Of a stretch of DNA of 64,000 nucleotides, positions 56,015-64,000 are shown in pieces. Position 1 is the stretch's first letter, and every line of letters starts with the position of its first letter. The notes beneath the pieces are model-generated. The model saw only the letters and a program-made list of their open reading frames with translations, was not told where the DNA came from and did no database searches. The position numbers and the translations under genes were made by a program. Origin of the DNA: Rouxiella badensis (lineage in GTDB: Bacteria > Pseudomonadota > Gammaproteobacteria > Enterobacterales > Enterobacteriaceae); NCBI RefSeq assembly GCF_002093665.1, contig NZ_MRWE01000027.1:1-64000 (forward strand). Direction: 5' to 3'.

Positions 56015-57247
56015 TTAAGGCCAGCGGCGGAAAATTAGCGAGGTATTAATGCCGCCAAACGCAAAATTATTGGACTGAATAAATTCGGTCTCAATGCTTC
56101 TCGCTTCGCCCATCATGTAATCCAGATCGCCACAGAGTGGGTCAGGCTCACTCAGATTAATCGTCGGGAAAAAGCGCCCTTCGTTCATCATCTCCAGCGA
56201 CATCCACGCCTCCAGCGCGCCACAGGCACCGAGCGTATGGCCAAAATAGCTTTTTAGCGAGGAGATAGGCGTTTTATTGCCAAATATGGCCGCCGTGGCG
56301 TGACTTTCGGCGATATCACCGCGATCGGTGGCGGTGCCGTGTGCGCTGATATACCCAATTTCCGAAGACGGGATCCCCGCCTGCTGTATCGCCTGCGCGA
56401 TACAAGTCTGCATGGTTTCCTGCTGCGGCTGGGTAATATGCGCCGCATCGCAGTTGGTCGCAAAGCCGACGATCTCAGCATAAATTTTCGCGCCGCGCGC
56501 CTGTGCGTGATCCAGCGACTCGAGGATCAATGCACCCGCCCCTTCGCCGATCACCAGCCCGTCACGCATTTTGTCGAAAGGCCGTGGAGATAGCTTGGGG
56601 GTGCTATTTTGCTGACTGGTTGCAAAAAGCGTGTCGAATACCGCCGCCTCCGAAGGGCATAGCTCCTCGGCTCCCCCTGCGACCATCACGGTTTGATAGC
56701 CATGACGGATGGACTCGTAGGCATAACCGATTGCCTGACTGCCCGACGTACAGGCGCTCGAGGTTGGGATCACGCGGCCTTTCAGGCCAAAAAACAGCCC
56801 TGCATTGACCGCGGTAGTGTGCGACATCATTTGCACATAGGTGGTGCCGGTGATGTTATTGGTGTGCTGCTCATTAAGCATGGTGGCGAATTCGCTGACT
56901 GGCTTAGTGCTGCCGGTCGAGGATCCAAAGGCTATCCCCGTTTGCCCATGGGTAAGCACCGGGTCGTCGATAAGTCCAGCCTGCTCCAGCGCCAATTCGG
57001 TGGCACGGGTCGACAGTAGCGCGACGCGTCCCATCGAACGAATGCGCTTACGGGTGTAATGGTCGGGCAGCACGAAGTCTTCAATGGGTGCAGCAAGGTG
57101 CGTGTTCAGCCCTTGGTAAATCAACCACTCGTCCATGTGCCTGACGGCATTACGCCCTTCTAGCAGCCTGGCGGAGACCTGCTCCCAGCTGTTGCCAAAG
57201 GCTGTCACGCCCTTCATGCCGGTAATCACAACGCGATGAATACTCAT
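56015..57247 (-). CDS. apeR: Beta-ketoacyl-ACP synthase (ApeR type)
   Basis: A 410-residue FabF-like ketosynthase. The Cys-His-His triad is intact: SSACTSGSQAIG, SAHGTATDRGD and FGHTLGACGALE. In aryl polyene clusters the ketosynthase at this distal position (ApeR) is thought to serve early chain extension. Its start overlaps the ketoreductase stop by four bases. Confidence 0.9.
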   Translation of the reverse strand: MSIHRVVITGMKGVTAFGNSWEQVSARLLEGRNAVRHMDEWLIYQGLNTHLAAPIEDFVLPDHYTRKRIRSMGRVALLSTRATELALEQAGLIDDPVLTHGQTGIAFGSSTGSTKPVSEFATMLNEQHTNNITGTTYVQMMSHTTAVNAGLFFGLKGRVIPTSSACTSGSQAIGYAYESIRHGYQTVMVAGGAEELCPSEAAVFDTLFATSQQNSTPKLSPRPFDKMRDGLVIGEGAGALILESLDHAQARGAKIYAEIVGFATNCDAAHITQPQQETMQTCIAQAIQQAGIPSSEIGYISAHGTATDRGDIAESHATAAIFGNKTPISSLKSYFGHTLGACGALEAWMSLEMMNEGRFFPTINLSEPDPLCGDLDYMMGEARSIETEFIQSNNFAFGGINTSLIFRRWP

Positions 57248-57975
57248 ACCATGCCCCCGTTGATGGAAATCACCTGACGGGTGACGTAGCCTGCAATGTC
57301 CGACATGAGATAGCTGGCAAGACCGGCAACCTCGGCGGCGGTGCCCATACGTTTGAGCGGAATGGCGCCCATCGCGGCTTCAAGAGCCTGAGGTTGAATG
57401 TCGAGCATGCCGGTGTCGATAAGCCCCGGCGCAATGCAGTTAACGGTAATTTTTCGCTTTGCCAGTTCCAGTGACAACGCTTTACAGGCACCGATTATCC
57501 CGGCTTTTGCCGCACTGTAGTTGACCTGACCACGATTGCCGGTAATACCGGAGACCGAAGAGAGAGCGACGATGCGCCCGCCCTGCCGCAGGCTTATCAT
57601 CGGCATCACGCAGGGATGAAGAACGTTGTAGAAGCCGTCGAGATTGGTATGAATCACCCCGTCCCAGTCGCTTTCCGTTAGTGCGGGAAATGCGCCATCG
57701 CGCGTAATTCCCGCGTTGTTGACGACGCCATAATAGGCGCCATGTTCGGCAATATCGGCCTCAATCACCTCGCGGCACTGCTGCCTGTCTGCGATGTTGA
57801 AACTGAGAGTTCTTGCGCATCCGCCAGCGGCCGTTATCTGTGCTGCGGTCTGCTCTGCCCCCGCTAAATCGCGGTGATAGTGCACGACCAGATTAAAACC
57901 GTCTTTCGCCAACTGAATGGCTATCGCCTGCCCGATACCTTTACTGGCACCGGTGACCAACACTGAACGCGTCAT
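57244..57975 (-). CDS. apeQ: 3-oxoacyl-ACP reductase (ApeQ type)
   Basis: A 243-residue short-chain dehydrogenase of the FabG type. The NADP-binding GASKGIGQAIA, the NNAG motif and the catalytic YSAAKAG are present. It would reduce the beta-keto group in each polyene extension round. Overlaps of four bases with both neighbours show one operon. Confidence 0.93.
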   Translation of the reverse strand: MTRSVLVTGASKGIGQAIAIQLAKDGFNLVVHYHRDLAGAEQTAAQITAAGGCARTLSFNIADRQQCREVIEADIAEHGAYYGVVNNAGITRDGAFPALTESDWDGVIHTNLDGFYNVLHPCVMPMISLRQGGRIVALSSVSGITGNRGQVNYSAAKAGIIGACKALSLELAKRKITVNCIAPGLIDTGMLDIQPQALEAAMGAIPLKRMGTAAEVAGLASYLMSDIAGYVTRQVISINGGMV

Positions 57976-58469
57976 AGCGCTGCCCCCTTTATTAATGTTT
58001 TTAATTCTTCGGTTTCAGGTCGATAGGTGTTTAGCCTCGCCTGCGCAACGGCCTGTGTGGCGGCACGATGCGCATTGTCGAGGCCTGTGTTCATCGATAT
58101 TTCGCATTCAAAGCTGGCCAGTTTTTCGTCCTGCAACAGCAGGGTGACGTTGACCGTAAGCAGACTGCCTGCCGGGAAGGTCGCCATTGTGCATTTCATT
58201 GCACGCCCGCCAAGCAGCATGCCGACGCGCGGCTTATTGCCATTCTGTTCGCCGTGCCAGCCGCTCCAGACGCCGACGGTTTGCGCCATGAGTTCGATGG
58301 CAAACCACGCTGGAAGCTGCCCCTGCTGGTCGAGAAACGGAGCCAACACGCCCTCGGGACTGACGCGTACCCGACAACAGGCGGTGTTTTCGCCTACCTC
58401 GAGCACCTCTTCGAGCAAGACCATCGGCGCGGCGTGAGGCAGGTAATGCTCTGCGGCTAAATAATTCAC
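57972..58469 (-). CDS. apeP: 3-hydroxyacyl-ACP dehydratase, hotdog fold (ApeP type)
   Basis: A 165-residue hotdog protein resembling the FabZ/FabA-like dehydratases of aryl polyene clusters (YLPHAAPMVLLEEVLEV, WFAIELMAQTVGVWSG). It probably removes water to give the conjugated double bonds. It is coupled to both neighbours by four-base overlaps. Confidence 0.88.
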   Translation of the reverse strand: MNYLAAEHYLPHAAPMVLLEEVLEVGENTACCRVRVSPEGVLAPFLDQQGQLPAWFAIELMAQTVGVWSGWHGEQNGNKPRVGMLLGGRAMKCTMATFPAGSLLTVNVTLLLQDEKLASFECEISMNTGLDNAHRAATQAVAQARLNTYRPETEELKTLIKGAAL

Positions 58470-59638
58470 TGTGGTTTTCCCAACAAGATACTGGCGTTAT
58501 TGCCCCCGAAGGCAAAAGAATTCGAGAGAATGGCCGCTTTTTGCAATGTCTGCTCGCGGGTCACCAGGCCGAATTCACCCAGCGCAGGGTCTGCCACCGA
58601 GTGTGAAAAGTCCTGCTGCGGCAGGGCAATATTACGACTGAGAATCAGCCAGCTCAGGGCGGCTTCTGTCGCACCCGCCGCTCCCAGCGTGTGGCCAGTC
58701 AAATGTTTGGTAGAACTGCAGGGTACGCGATCGGCAAACAGCCGCTGGATAACCTGCGCCTCAACCCGATCGTTCTGCTCCGTTGCCGTGCCGTGAAGAT
58801 TAATGTAGCCGAGACTGTCAGCTGTTATTTTCGCTTGCTCCATCGCCATGCGTATCGCCCGCTCGGCTCCTTCCCCCTGCGGATGCGGGGCAGACATATG
58901 CCAGGCATCGGAGGACTCGCCGACGCCGAGCAGCGCAACGGGTGCCGGCTCGCGGGTCAGCAGAATCAACACGGCGCCTTCGCCGATATTAATGCCGTCT
59001 CTCTCGGCGGCAAACGGCGTACAGCGCGTGCTCGACAGCGCTTCAAGGCTGGCGAAACCGTTGACAGGCATGCGGCAAAGGCTGTCTGCACCGCCCACTA
59101 GCGCGACATCGGCCAGGCCAGCCTCTATCAGGCGTTGCCCGCTAATAATGGCGCGGGCGCTGGAAGTACAGGCCGTAGACAGGGTATAGGATGCACCCTC
59201 AAGATCGAGCAGACGACTCAGGAATTGCGAGGGGTCACCCAACTCCTGCTGCTGATAGGCATATTCTGCCGGAAAATCACCTTCGGCCTGAATAAACTGA
59301 ATAGCGTCTTCACCTTCGGCAATACCGGAGGTGCTGGTACCCATCACCACGGCGACGCGGTCTCTGCCGTACTGGGCAATGGCGCTATCAACCTGCGGCC
59401 TAATCTGCTTCAGGGCCGCCATCAACAGCTGATTATTACGGGTTCGATGGCGCATCAGCGCATCCGGCACCGCGGGCAGTGGCGTTAAAACCTGTCCCAG
59501 CCAGACGGGCTGCTGACTGGTCAGCCAGCCTTCTCGGAGCGTCATCCCCGGAGAACGCCCTGCCGCCAAATTTTTGGCAATCTCGTCGAGCTCACCACCC
59601 AGCGCGTTCACCATACCCACCGCGGAGAAATAGATCAT
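58466..59638 (-). CDS. apeO: Beta-ketoacyl-ACP synthase (ApeO type)
   Basis: A 390-residue ketosynthase with an intact triad: LSTACTSSARAI, LHGTATEQND and TGHTLGAAGATEA. In characterised clusters ApeO forms the elongating heterodimer with the chain-length factor ApeC, which would lie beyond the right edge. It overlaps apeN by four bases. Confidence 0.9.
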   Translation of the reverse strand: MIYFSAVGMVNALGGELDEIAKNLAAGRSPGMTLREGWLTSQQPVWLGQVLTPLPAVPDALMRHRTRNNQLLMAALKQIRPQVDSAIAQYGRDRVAVVMGTSTSGIAEGEDAIQFIQAEGDFPAEYAYQQQELGDPSQFLSRLLDLEGASYTLSTACTSSARAIISGQRLIEAGLADVALVGGADSLCRMPVNGFASLEALSSTRCTPFAAERDGINIGEGAVLILLTREPAPVALLGVGESSDAWHMSAPHPQGEGAERAIRMAMEQAKITADSLGYINLHGTATEQNDRVEAQVIQRLFADRVPCSSTKHLTGHTLGAAGATEAALSWLILSRNIALPQQDFSHSVADPALGEFGLVTREQTLQKAAILSNSFAFGGNNASILLGKPQ

Positions 59639-60213
59639 GCGCCGTCTCCCACATTCTGAATCGCAATGTGATAGTGAAAAACGTGCTGAGTTATAGCGAT
59701 AGGCTGACGTTTACCGCCCTGATTTTGGTAATCAATTTGGGTCACCGGCTGACCCGCATCATCAATGAGAGTACGGGTCATGCCGTTATCCACCAGCCTC
59801 CAACCTGTGGGCAGTAGCGGCTGCCAACGGTCGACGGGCCAGTAGCTCAGCATGATGTCGGCCAATACCTGATTAGCGGGCGGCAGCTGGGAAATTTTTA
59901 TCGTCTGCTCGGTATGAATGCCCGCGGCGTCGTAATCTACCTTGAACAGGCGAATGCCTAAGGGTGAAAGGCCCGCCAGCTGCAGGGTTTTTCCGTTAGC
60001 GTTAAGCAATACCAGCAGCGACTGCTGTTTGCCGTCGACGGTGCCGGTCAGCAACTGCTGCTGTTCAAGCTTCTCGTTCAACTGGGGGGACGGTAAACGT
60101 ACCCGCACGCCGGGCTTCAACCACGCCTGCGGCAATGTGTCGGGCGTGGGATGCGTGGCACACCCCGCCAGCATGAGCGCCATTATCATCAAGAGCCATC
60201 GGGCCTTAATCAT
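59635..60213 (-). CDS. apeN: DUF3261 lipoprotein (ApeN type)
   Basis: A 192-residue protein with a lipoprotein signal (LLMIMALMLAGCATHP; lipid on the Cys of LAGC). DUF3261 proteins are constant members of aryl polyene clusters and are thought to help move the pigment to the outer membrane. It overlaps apeM by four bases. Confidence 0.88.
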   Translation of the reverse strand: MIKARWLLMIMALMLAGCATHPTPDTLPQAWLKPGVRVRLPSPQLNEKLEQQQLLTGTVDGKQQSLLVLLNANGKTLQLAGLSPLGIRLFKVDYDAAGIHTEQTIKISQLPPANQVLADIMLSYWPVDRWQPLLPTGWRLVDNGMTRTLIDDAGQPVTQIDYQNQGGKRQPIAITQHVFHYHIAIQNVGDGA

Positions 60214-62537
60214 TTATTACTTCCTCTTTTTTTACCCGGCAGCGTCAGCGGCGAGAGCACGAAGGCGGTCAAAATGCCGCTACTCAGCACGATACCAAAG
60301 CTGCTAATTGCCTGCGTCGAGCTGAATACCAGCATGCCGAAGGTCAGTTGTGTGGTGACCACGGCCATAAAGACGGCAAACATGGACGTCGTCGGCGTGC
60401 CTCGTGGATTGGTAAAGAACAGCGTGTAATTGATGCCAATCCCGAGTACCAGAATCAGCGCCAGCAGCGAAAACAGGTTGAGACTGTGCCCGCTTAGCCC
60501 CAGCGCCGCCACGCCCATTGCCAGAGACAACAGCGTCGGAATGCAGCAAATCAGGCCGTGTGGCCAGCGGAATCGCCACAGATAGATGGCGCAAATCACC
60601 CCGGCGGCCAACATAAGCAGCCATGACAGCATCACGCGATACTGTTCGAACAGGCCGCTGAACTCGGTTTTGCGATCCACCCAACCCACGCCGGGCATCG
60701 CCTGCGCCAGCGACTGCATCGCCGCGCCATTGCTGACGCCGTTAACCGGAACCAGCGCCGCGCTGCGCCCGTCAGGCAGCGAAAGCCACAGTAGCCGCCA
60801 GCCCTGACTGATTACGCTGTGCTGCCATGCTTGGGGCGTGACCCACTGCGGCGACACGTTGGCTACCGAGACGTTAAGACCCGCCTGCTTAAGCTCCGCT
60901 GCCACCTGTGGCGCACGCTGCGTTAAAAGAGCCAAATCTGCCTGTTGCCGCTGCATGGAAGGCAGTCCGAGCAGGCGATACCCAGCCACTGCGCCCTCTT
61001 TTTTGGCCTGCGCGAGTCGCGGTTCCAACGCCTCGAGCCGCTGTAACGTCTGCTCGGCGGTGTCGCCGTAAACCACCAGCCATTTCTGTTCATTAGACTG
61101 GCCGGTCAACGCTGCAATCTGCCTTTCCTGCTTGAGCAGATCGCCTGGAAGTGCCTGAAGTTGGCCGATATCATCATCGACATGCAGCCGAATTCCGCCG
61201 ATTGTCGCCAGTATCAGCACCGCCAACGGCAGGCCGATGCGCAGCTTTTTATTACTGCGCCAAGCGTGCAGCCAGCACAGGATAAGTCCCAGCCCGGGCG
61301 TTGGCCCAATCGGTAAGCGCTTTGCCAGATAAGGATACCAGCACATCACCGTGATGCAGGCCGCGCTGAGACCGGCAGCGGCAAACACCGCCAACTGCTG
61401 CATACCGGGGAAAGGCGCAATCAGCAGCATCAGATAGGCAGCGACGGTGGTCAACATCGCCATTGATAACGCCGGAAACAGTTTCTTCAGGCTCTCGAGT
61501 GGCGTTGACTGCCCGCCGTGAACGTGGCGATCGGTCAGAAAATAGAGCGTATAGTCGGCGGAAATACCGACAATGCTGGTGCTGAGCACCAGCGTCATGA
61601 CGTGAATTTCGCCGAACACCAGCAGCGTCATCACCGCCCCGGCCAGCGCGCCGATTGAAATCGACAGCAGGCTCAGTAACATCGGGATCACCGAGCGGAA
61701 CACTAAAAGGATAAGCAGGAAGACGCCGACGACTGAGGCTACCCCGAGAGTAGAGATATCGTGCTCCGCCTGCTGGCTGGCATAATTGCTGTAAAAAACC
61801 GTGCCGCGTTCGAGCACTTTTGCACCCGGCCACTGGGCCTCAAACTGCGTTTTCAGGGCGTCGAGCTGCCCGACAATTTGTTTACTGCTAGTGATGTCAT
61901 AGGAGGAGGCCCGCAACTCAGCGTGAAGTAAGTACCAACTTTTCCCCTGAGTGTCTTTAGCCACCAGCCAGCCGTTATCCAGCGTCATGCCTGCGCCATT
62001 TTGCTGCTGCGCCATTTGTGAGGCGCGAACCAGCAACAGCGGGTCGCCCGTCAGCTCTTTACCGCTGACGCCCGCGAAGGCCGAATATACCTGGCCGAGT
62101 ATCCACTGCGACTGCGCCGCCGCGCCCGCGCTCAGGCGTGCTCGGGTGGCGGCGTCCATCAGCGCATTACGGTGGTTGAAAAAGAACAGGCCCCACTGAC
62201 GTTGACTTGCGTCGTCCATCGGTCCTTCAACCTGCTGTAATGCCGGTAATTTTTGCAGCTTTTGCAGCCATGCGTTCAGGGCGTTGTCACGCTGCGCGCC
62301 TTCAGGCGGTTTAACCAGCCACATCAGCTGACGATCGAGCCGCTTCCTAAACGCGTCGGAAACGTCTTCTGGAACACCGGCCAGCTGCTGCTTGGGCAAC
62401 AGCGCCAATACGCTGCTGTTAATCTGGCTACGCGGCAGCAGCCAAAAAAGAGCGGCCACCAACGCGAGGCAGATAAGCAACCAGCCTAGCGCCAGCCGAC
62501 GATGGTGTTCAGGAAGAAAAATGCTGCTTCTCGGCAT
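60210..62537 (-). CDS. apeM: MMPL/RND-type exporter (ApeM type)
   Basis: A 775-residue membrane protein with the MMPL layout: two halves of one plus five membrane segments (about 15-35, 245-430 and 625-765), each with a large periplasmic loop. STSIVGISADYTLYFL and LVLGIGINYTLFF are the paired membrane motifs. It probably extracts the aryl polyene lipid from the inner membrane. Its first 29 bases overlap apeL. Confidence 0.92.
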   Translation of the reverse strand: MPRSSIFLPEHHRRLALGWLLICLALVAALFWLLPRSQINSSVLALLPKQQLAGVPEDVSDAFRKRLDRQLMWLVKPPEGAQRDNALNAWLQKLQKLPALQQVEGPMDDASQRQWGLFFFNHRNALMDAATRARLSAGAAAQSQWILGQVYSAFAGVSGKELTGDPLLLVRASQMAQQQNGAGMTLDNGWLVAKDTQGKSWYLLHAELRASSYDITSSKQIVGQLDALKTQFEAQWPGAKVLERGTVFYSNYASQQAEHDISTLGVASVVGVFLLILLVFRSVIPMLLSLLSISIGALAGAVMTLLVFGEIHVMTLVLSTSIVGISADYTLYFLTDRHVHGGQSTPLESLKKLFPALSMAMLTTVAAYLMLLIAPFPGMQQLAVFAAAGLSAACITVMCWYPYLAKRLPIGPTPGLGLILCWLHAWRSNKKLRIGLPLAVLILATIGGIRLHVDDDIGQLQALPGDLLKQERQIAALTGQSNEQKWLVVYGDTAEQTLQRLEALEPRLAQAKKEGAVAGYRLLGLPSMQRQQADLALLTQRAPQVAAELKQAGLNVSVANVSPQWVTPQAWQHSVISQGWRLLWLSLPDGRSAALVPVNGVSNGAAMQSLAQAMPGVGWVDRKTEFSGLFEQYRVMLSWLLMLAAGVICAIYLWRFRWPHGLICCIPTLLSLAMGVAALGLSGHSLNLFSLLALILVLGIGINYTLFFTNPRGTPTTSMFAVFMAVVTTQLTFGMLVFSSTQAISSFGIVLSSGILTAFVLSPLTLPGKKRGSNK

Positions 62538-63114
62538 CGGTCAGCGTCTTAGGTTCTGTGCGTTGATTAAAGAAGCGAATTTGCGTCACATCGCCCTGCA
62601 TATCGTTGATATTGATATTATTGAGGAAGGTCTGACCCTCCAGCCTGATGGTCTTGAACAGCCTGTTTAACGGCGATGTTTTAGGCGTGAGCACTAATTT
62701 CCAATTGCCCTGGCCGCGATCGCTGAAATCCAGCGTGAAGTTCTGCTCCAGCGCACGATGATCGGCATGGAACAACGCGGTCAGCAGTGAGTTAAATTGA
62801 AACATCTGCGGGTTATTCTGCGCAGTGACTGTCTGCGGCGGCTGACCGGCCATCGTCTGCACCATGCGACTGTCGGTTAACAGCAGGCTCAGCGCGAAGG
62901 GCTTCTCCTGCTGCCACCAAAGTCCGTCATTGCGTGAGATGACCAGGATACCGCTGGAATTAAGCTTCTGGTCCATGCCGCTGACGCTACGCTGCTGGCT
63001 GAACTCGGCGCGCAGGACCGGCTGTTGGCTAAAACGCTGCTGGAGGTCGTCGAGCGTTACCGCATGTACGCTTAGGCTGAAGAGCCCAAGCATCAAGAAA
63101 ACTAAACGCCTCAT
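62509..63114 (-). CDS. apeL: LolA-like outer membrane lipoprotein carrier (ApeL type)
   Basis: A 201-residue periplasmic LolA-fold protein with signal peptide MRRLVFLMLGLFSLSVHA. The start at 63114 overlaps the apeK stop by four bases and is preferred over an upstream frame opening. VLRAEFSQQRSVSG and SGILVISRNDGLWWQQEKPF are LolA-like. It likely carries the lipid through the periplasm between ApeM and the outer membrane. Confidence 0.9.
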   Translation of the reverse strand: MRRLVFLMLGLFSLSVHAVTLDDLQQRFSQQPVLRAEFSQQRSVSGMDQKLNSSGILVISRNDGLWWQQEKPFALSLLLTDSRMVQTMAGQPPQTVTAQNNPQMFQFNSLLTALFHADHRALEQNFTLDFSDRGQGNWKLVLTPKTSPLNRLFKTIRLEGQTFLNNININDMQGDVTQIRFFNQRTEPKTLTDAEKQHFSS

Positions 63115-63554
63115 TGGACGATCCCCATTTTTTCGAATAATACCGGCGGTGAGACAAAGCACATCTCTTTACTTTCGATCTGTACCGCAACCTGAAGCGT
63201 GTAGCCGCTGGTCGTGCGTTTTCCACTGTCTGCGTCAAATATCTGATAGCCAATCCGCAGGCGATTCTCGAACTCCTGTACCTCGGCCTGCACGATAATC
63301 TTCTGCTCGAAGGTGACCGGTCCGATGTATTTGAGACGCGTATCGACAATAGGCCAGACGTAACCCGAGGCTTCCATAGCGCGATAGCCATAGCCGAACT
63401 GCTTCAGGAGCGCCTCACGGGCGACCTCAAGATAGCGAAAATAGTTGCCGTGCCAGACCACACCCATTGGGTCGACGTCATGGAAAGGCACGGTTATCTC
63501 TACGCACGCAGTAAAACGAGGATCGGATAAACGCGGGTCTTTTCTCTCTGCCAT
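63111..63554 (-). CDS. apeK: 4HBT-family acyl thioesterase (ApeK type)
   Basis: A 147-residue hotdog thioesterase. The start at 63554 (MAERKDPRLSD) is chosen; the longer frame reads into the coding region of the upstream gene. The active-site segment DVDPMGVVWHGNYFRYLE has the family Asp and the Y-x-x-[FY]-x-E pattern. It may release or edit the polyene acyl chain. Confidence 0.9.
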   Translation of the reverse strand: MAERKDPRLSDPRFTACVEITVPFHDVDPMGVVWHGNYFRYLEVAREALLKQFGYGYRAMEASGYVWPIVDTRLKYIGPVTFEQKIIVQAEVQEFENRLRIGYQIFDADSGKRTTSGYTLQVAVQIESKEMCFVSPPVLFEKMGIVQ

Positions 63555-63555
63555 A

Positions 63556-64000
63556 TCAATCAGACTCTCTGTCAGCAGGCACGCCCGATGGGCGCTGCCA
63601 AAAATCATAAAAATTAAACCAGTCATGCGGGGCCAGCAGGCTGTAGTGCTCGAGACGTTGCGCATAGCTGTCGACAATGTTCTGCAAACTTTGCTGCCGG
63701 GTCGCACGCGGGAACAGCAAGGGGTCGGCAAAAGGTTCGAAATAGATGTTCAGCCGTTGCCGCTGCAGGATGCCAAACATCAGGAAAACGGGCACGCGCA
63801 GCACCGAGGCCAGAATGAACGGGCCCTGTGGAAAGGCGGCCGGAGCGCCGAGGAAATCACTCAATATTACCCGTTGCTGTCCGCCGCGCTGATAGCCCCC
63901 CGCCGAAGTGCGATCGCCGACGACAGCCACCCATTCACCGCGATCCAGGCACTCTTTCAAGCGAATGGCAGTATCGGGCCCCATGTTCGTCACCTGAATC
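63556..64000 (-). CDS. apeJ: Acyltransferase part of an ApeJ-type protein, cut by the window edge
   Basis: Only the C-terminal 147 residues are inside the window; the frame is open to the edge. The sequence looks like an LpxL/HtrB-type lipid acyltransferase (VVGDRTSAGG, FLGAPAAFPQGPFILA, HDWFNFYDFW). In aryl polyene clusters this protein usually has an N-terminal glycosyltransferase 2 domain, which cannot be seen here. Gene order J-K-L-M-N-O-P-Q-R supports the call. Confidence 0.75.
   Translation of the reverse strand, partial: IQVTNMGPDTAIRLKECLDRGEWVAVVGDRTSAGGYQRGGQQRVILSDFLGAPAAFPQGPFILASVLRVPVFLMFGILQRQRLNIYFEPFADPLLFPRATRQQSLQNIVDSYAQRLEHYSLLAPHDWFNFYDFWQRPSGVPADRESD

Overview
The window is chromosomal DNA from a member of the order Enterobacterales. 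The E. coli-type backbone order is kept in blocks: proBA-crl-frsA-gpt-pepD, dinB, dpaA(yafK)-yafJ-gmhA-fadE, tRNA-Asp-dnaQ-rnhA-yafS-gloB-mltD, and yafD-yafC-dkgB. The inserted metabolic islands look more like Yersiniaceae/Hafniaceae-type genomes (Serratia, Rahnella or Rouxiella relatives) than Escherichia, but the genus cannot be fixed from sequence reading alone. No insertion sequence, integrase, prophage or CRISPR array was seen.

Layout. 1-1860: an AT-rich accessory stretch with one unrecognised gene whose protein has five tandem helix-turn-helix-like repeats. 1875-14670: backbone genes (proline synthesis, Crl, FrsA, Gpt, PepD, DinB, DpaA, YafJ, GmhA, FadE). 14829-22000: a DUF1456 gene and a complete methionine salvage set (mtnK, mtnA, mtnDCB, mtnE) with the omega-amidase yafV; both divergent mtn promoter regions carry MetJ-like boxes. 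22129-23418: a degenerate CTP synthase-like protein that has lost its catalytic residues. 23375-35996: purine-ring catabolism, namely a nine-gene leftward operon hpxFGHIJK-QTP, the regulator gene hpxU, and the rightward hpxWXYZ operon. 35997-36491: a non-coding, hairpin-rich, repeat-like element. 36492-41496: an RpiR-type regulator with extra HTH units, divergent from a beta-glucoside PTS operon (IIB, IIA, GH4 glucosidase, IIC). 41657-45807: allantoin genes (allantoinase, racemase, GntR regulator, NCS1 permease). 45870-55182: backbone genes plus an inserted sugar porter with a consensus CRP site. 55317-64000: the distal part of an aryl polyene (APE) pigment cluster, running off the right edge.

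How the genes work together. The hpx genes form a route from 5-hydroxyisourate through OHCU, allantoin and allantoate, with a separate oxalurate/oxamate branch, so that ring nitrogen is recovered; the oxidation steps from hypoxanthine to urate and the urate hydroxylase are not in the window. Sigma-54-type -24/-12 elements lie before hpxF (with an NtrC-like site upstream), before hpxW, before the NCS1 permease (weaker), and before the CTP synthase-like gene. This suggests one nitrogen-controlled regulon that includes the CTP synthase-like protein. In methionine salvage, MtnE makes methionine by transamination and the overlapping yafV gene would remove the alpha-ketoglutaramate formed when glutamine is the amino donor.

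The items most worth a second look are the five-repeat HTH protein, the degenerate CTP synthase-like protein under a possible sigma-54 promoter, the hairpin-rich element at 36313-36423, the RpiR regulator with about three HTH units, and the evenly spaced GTATAC sites upstream of hpxS.
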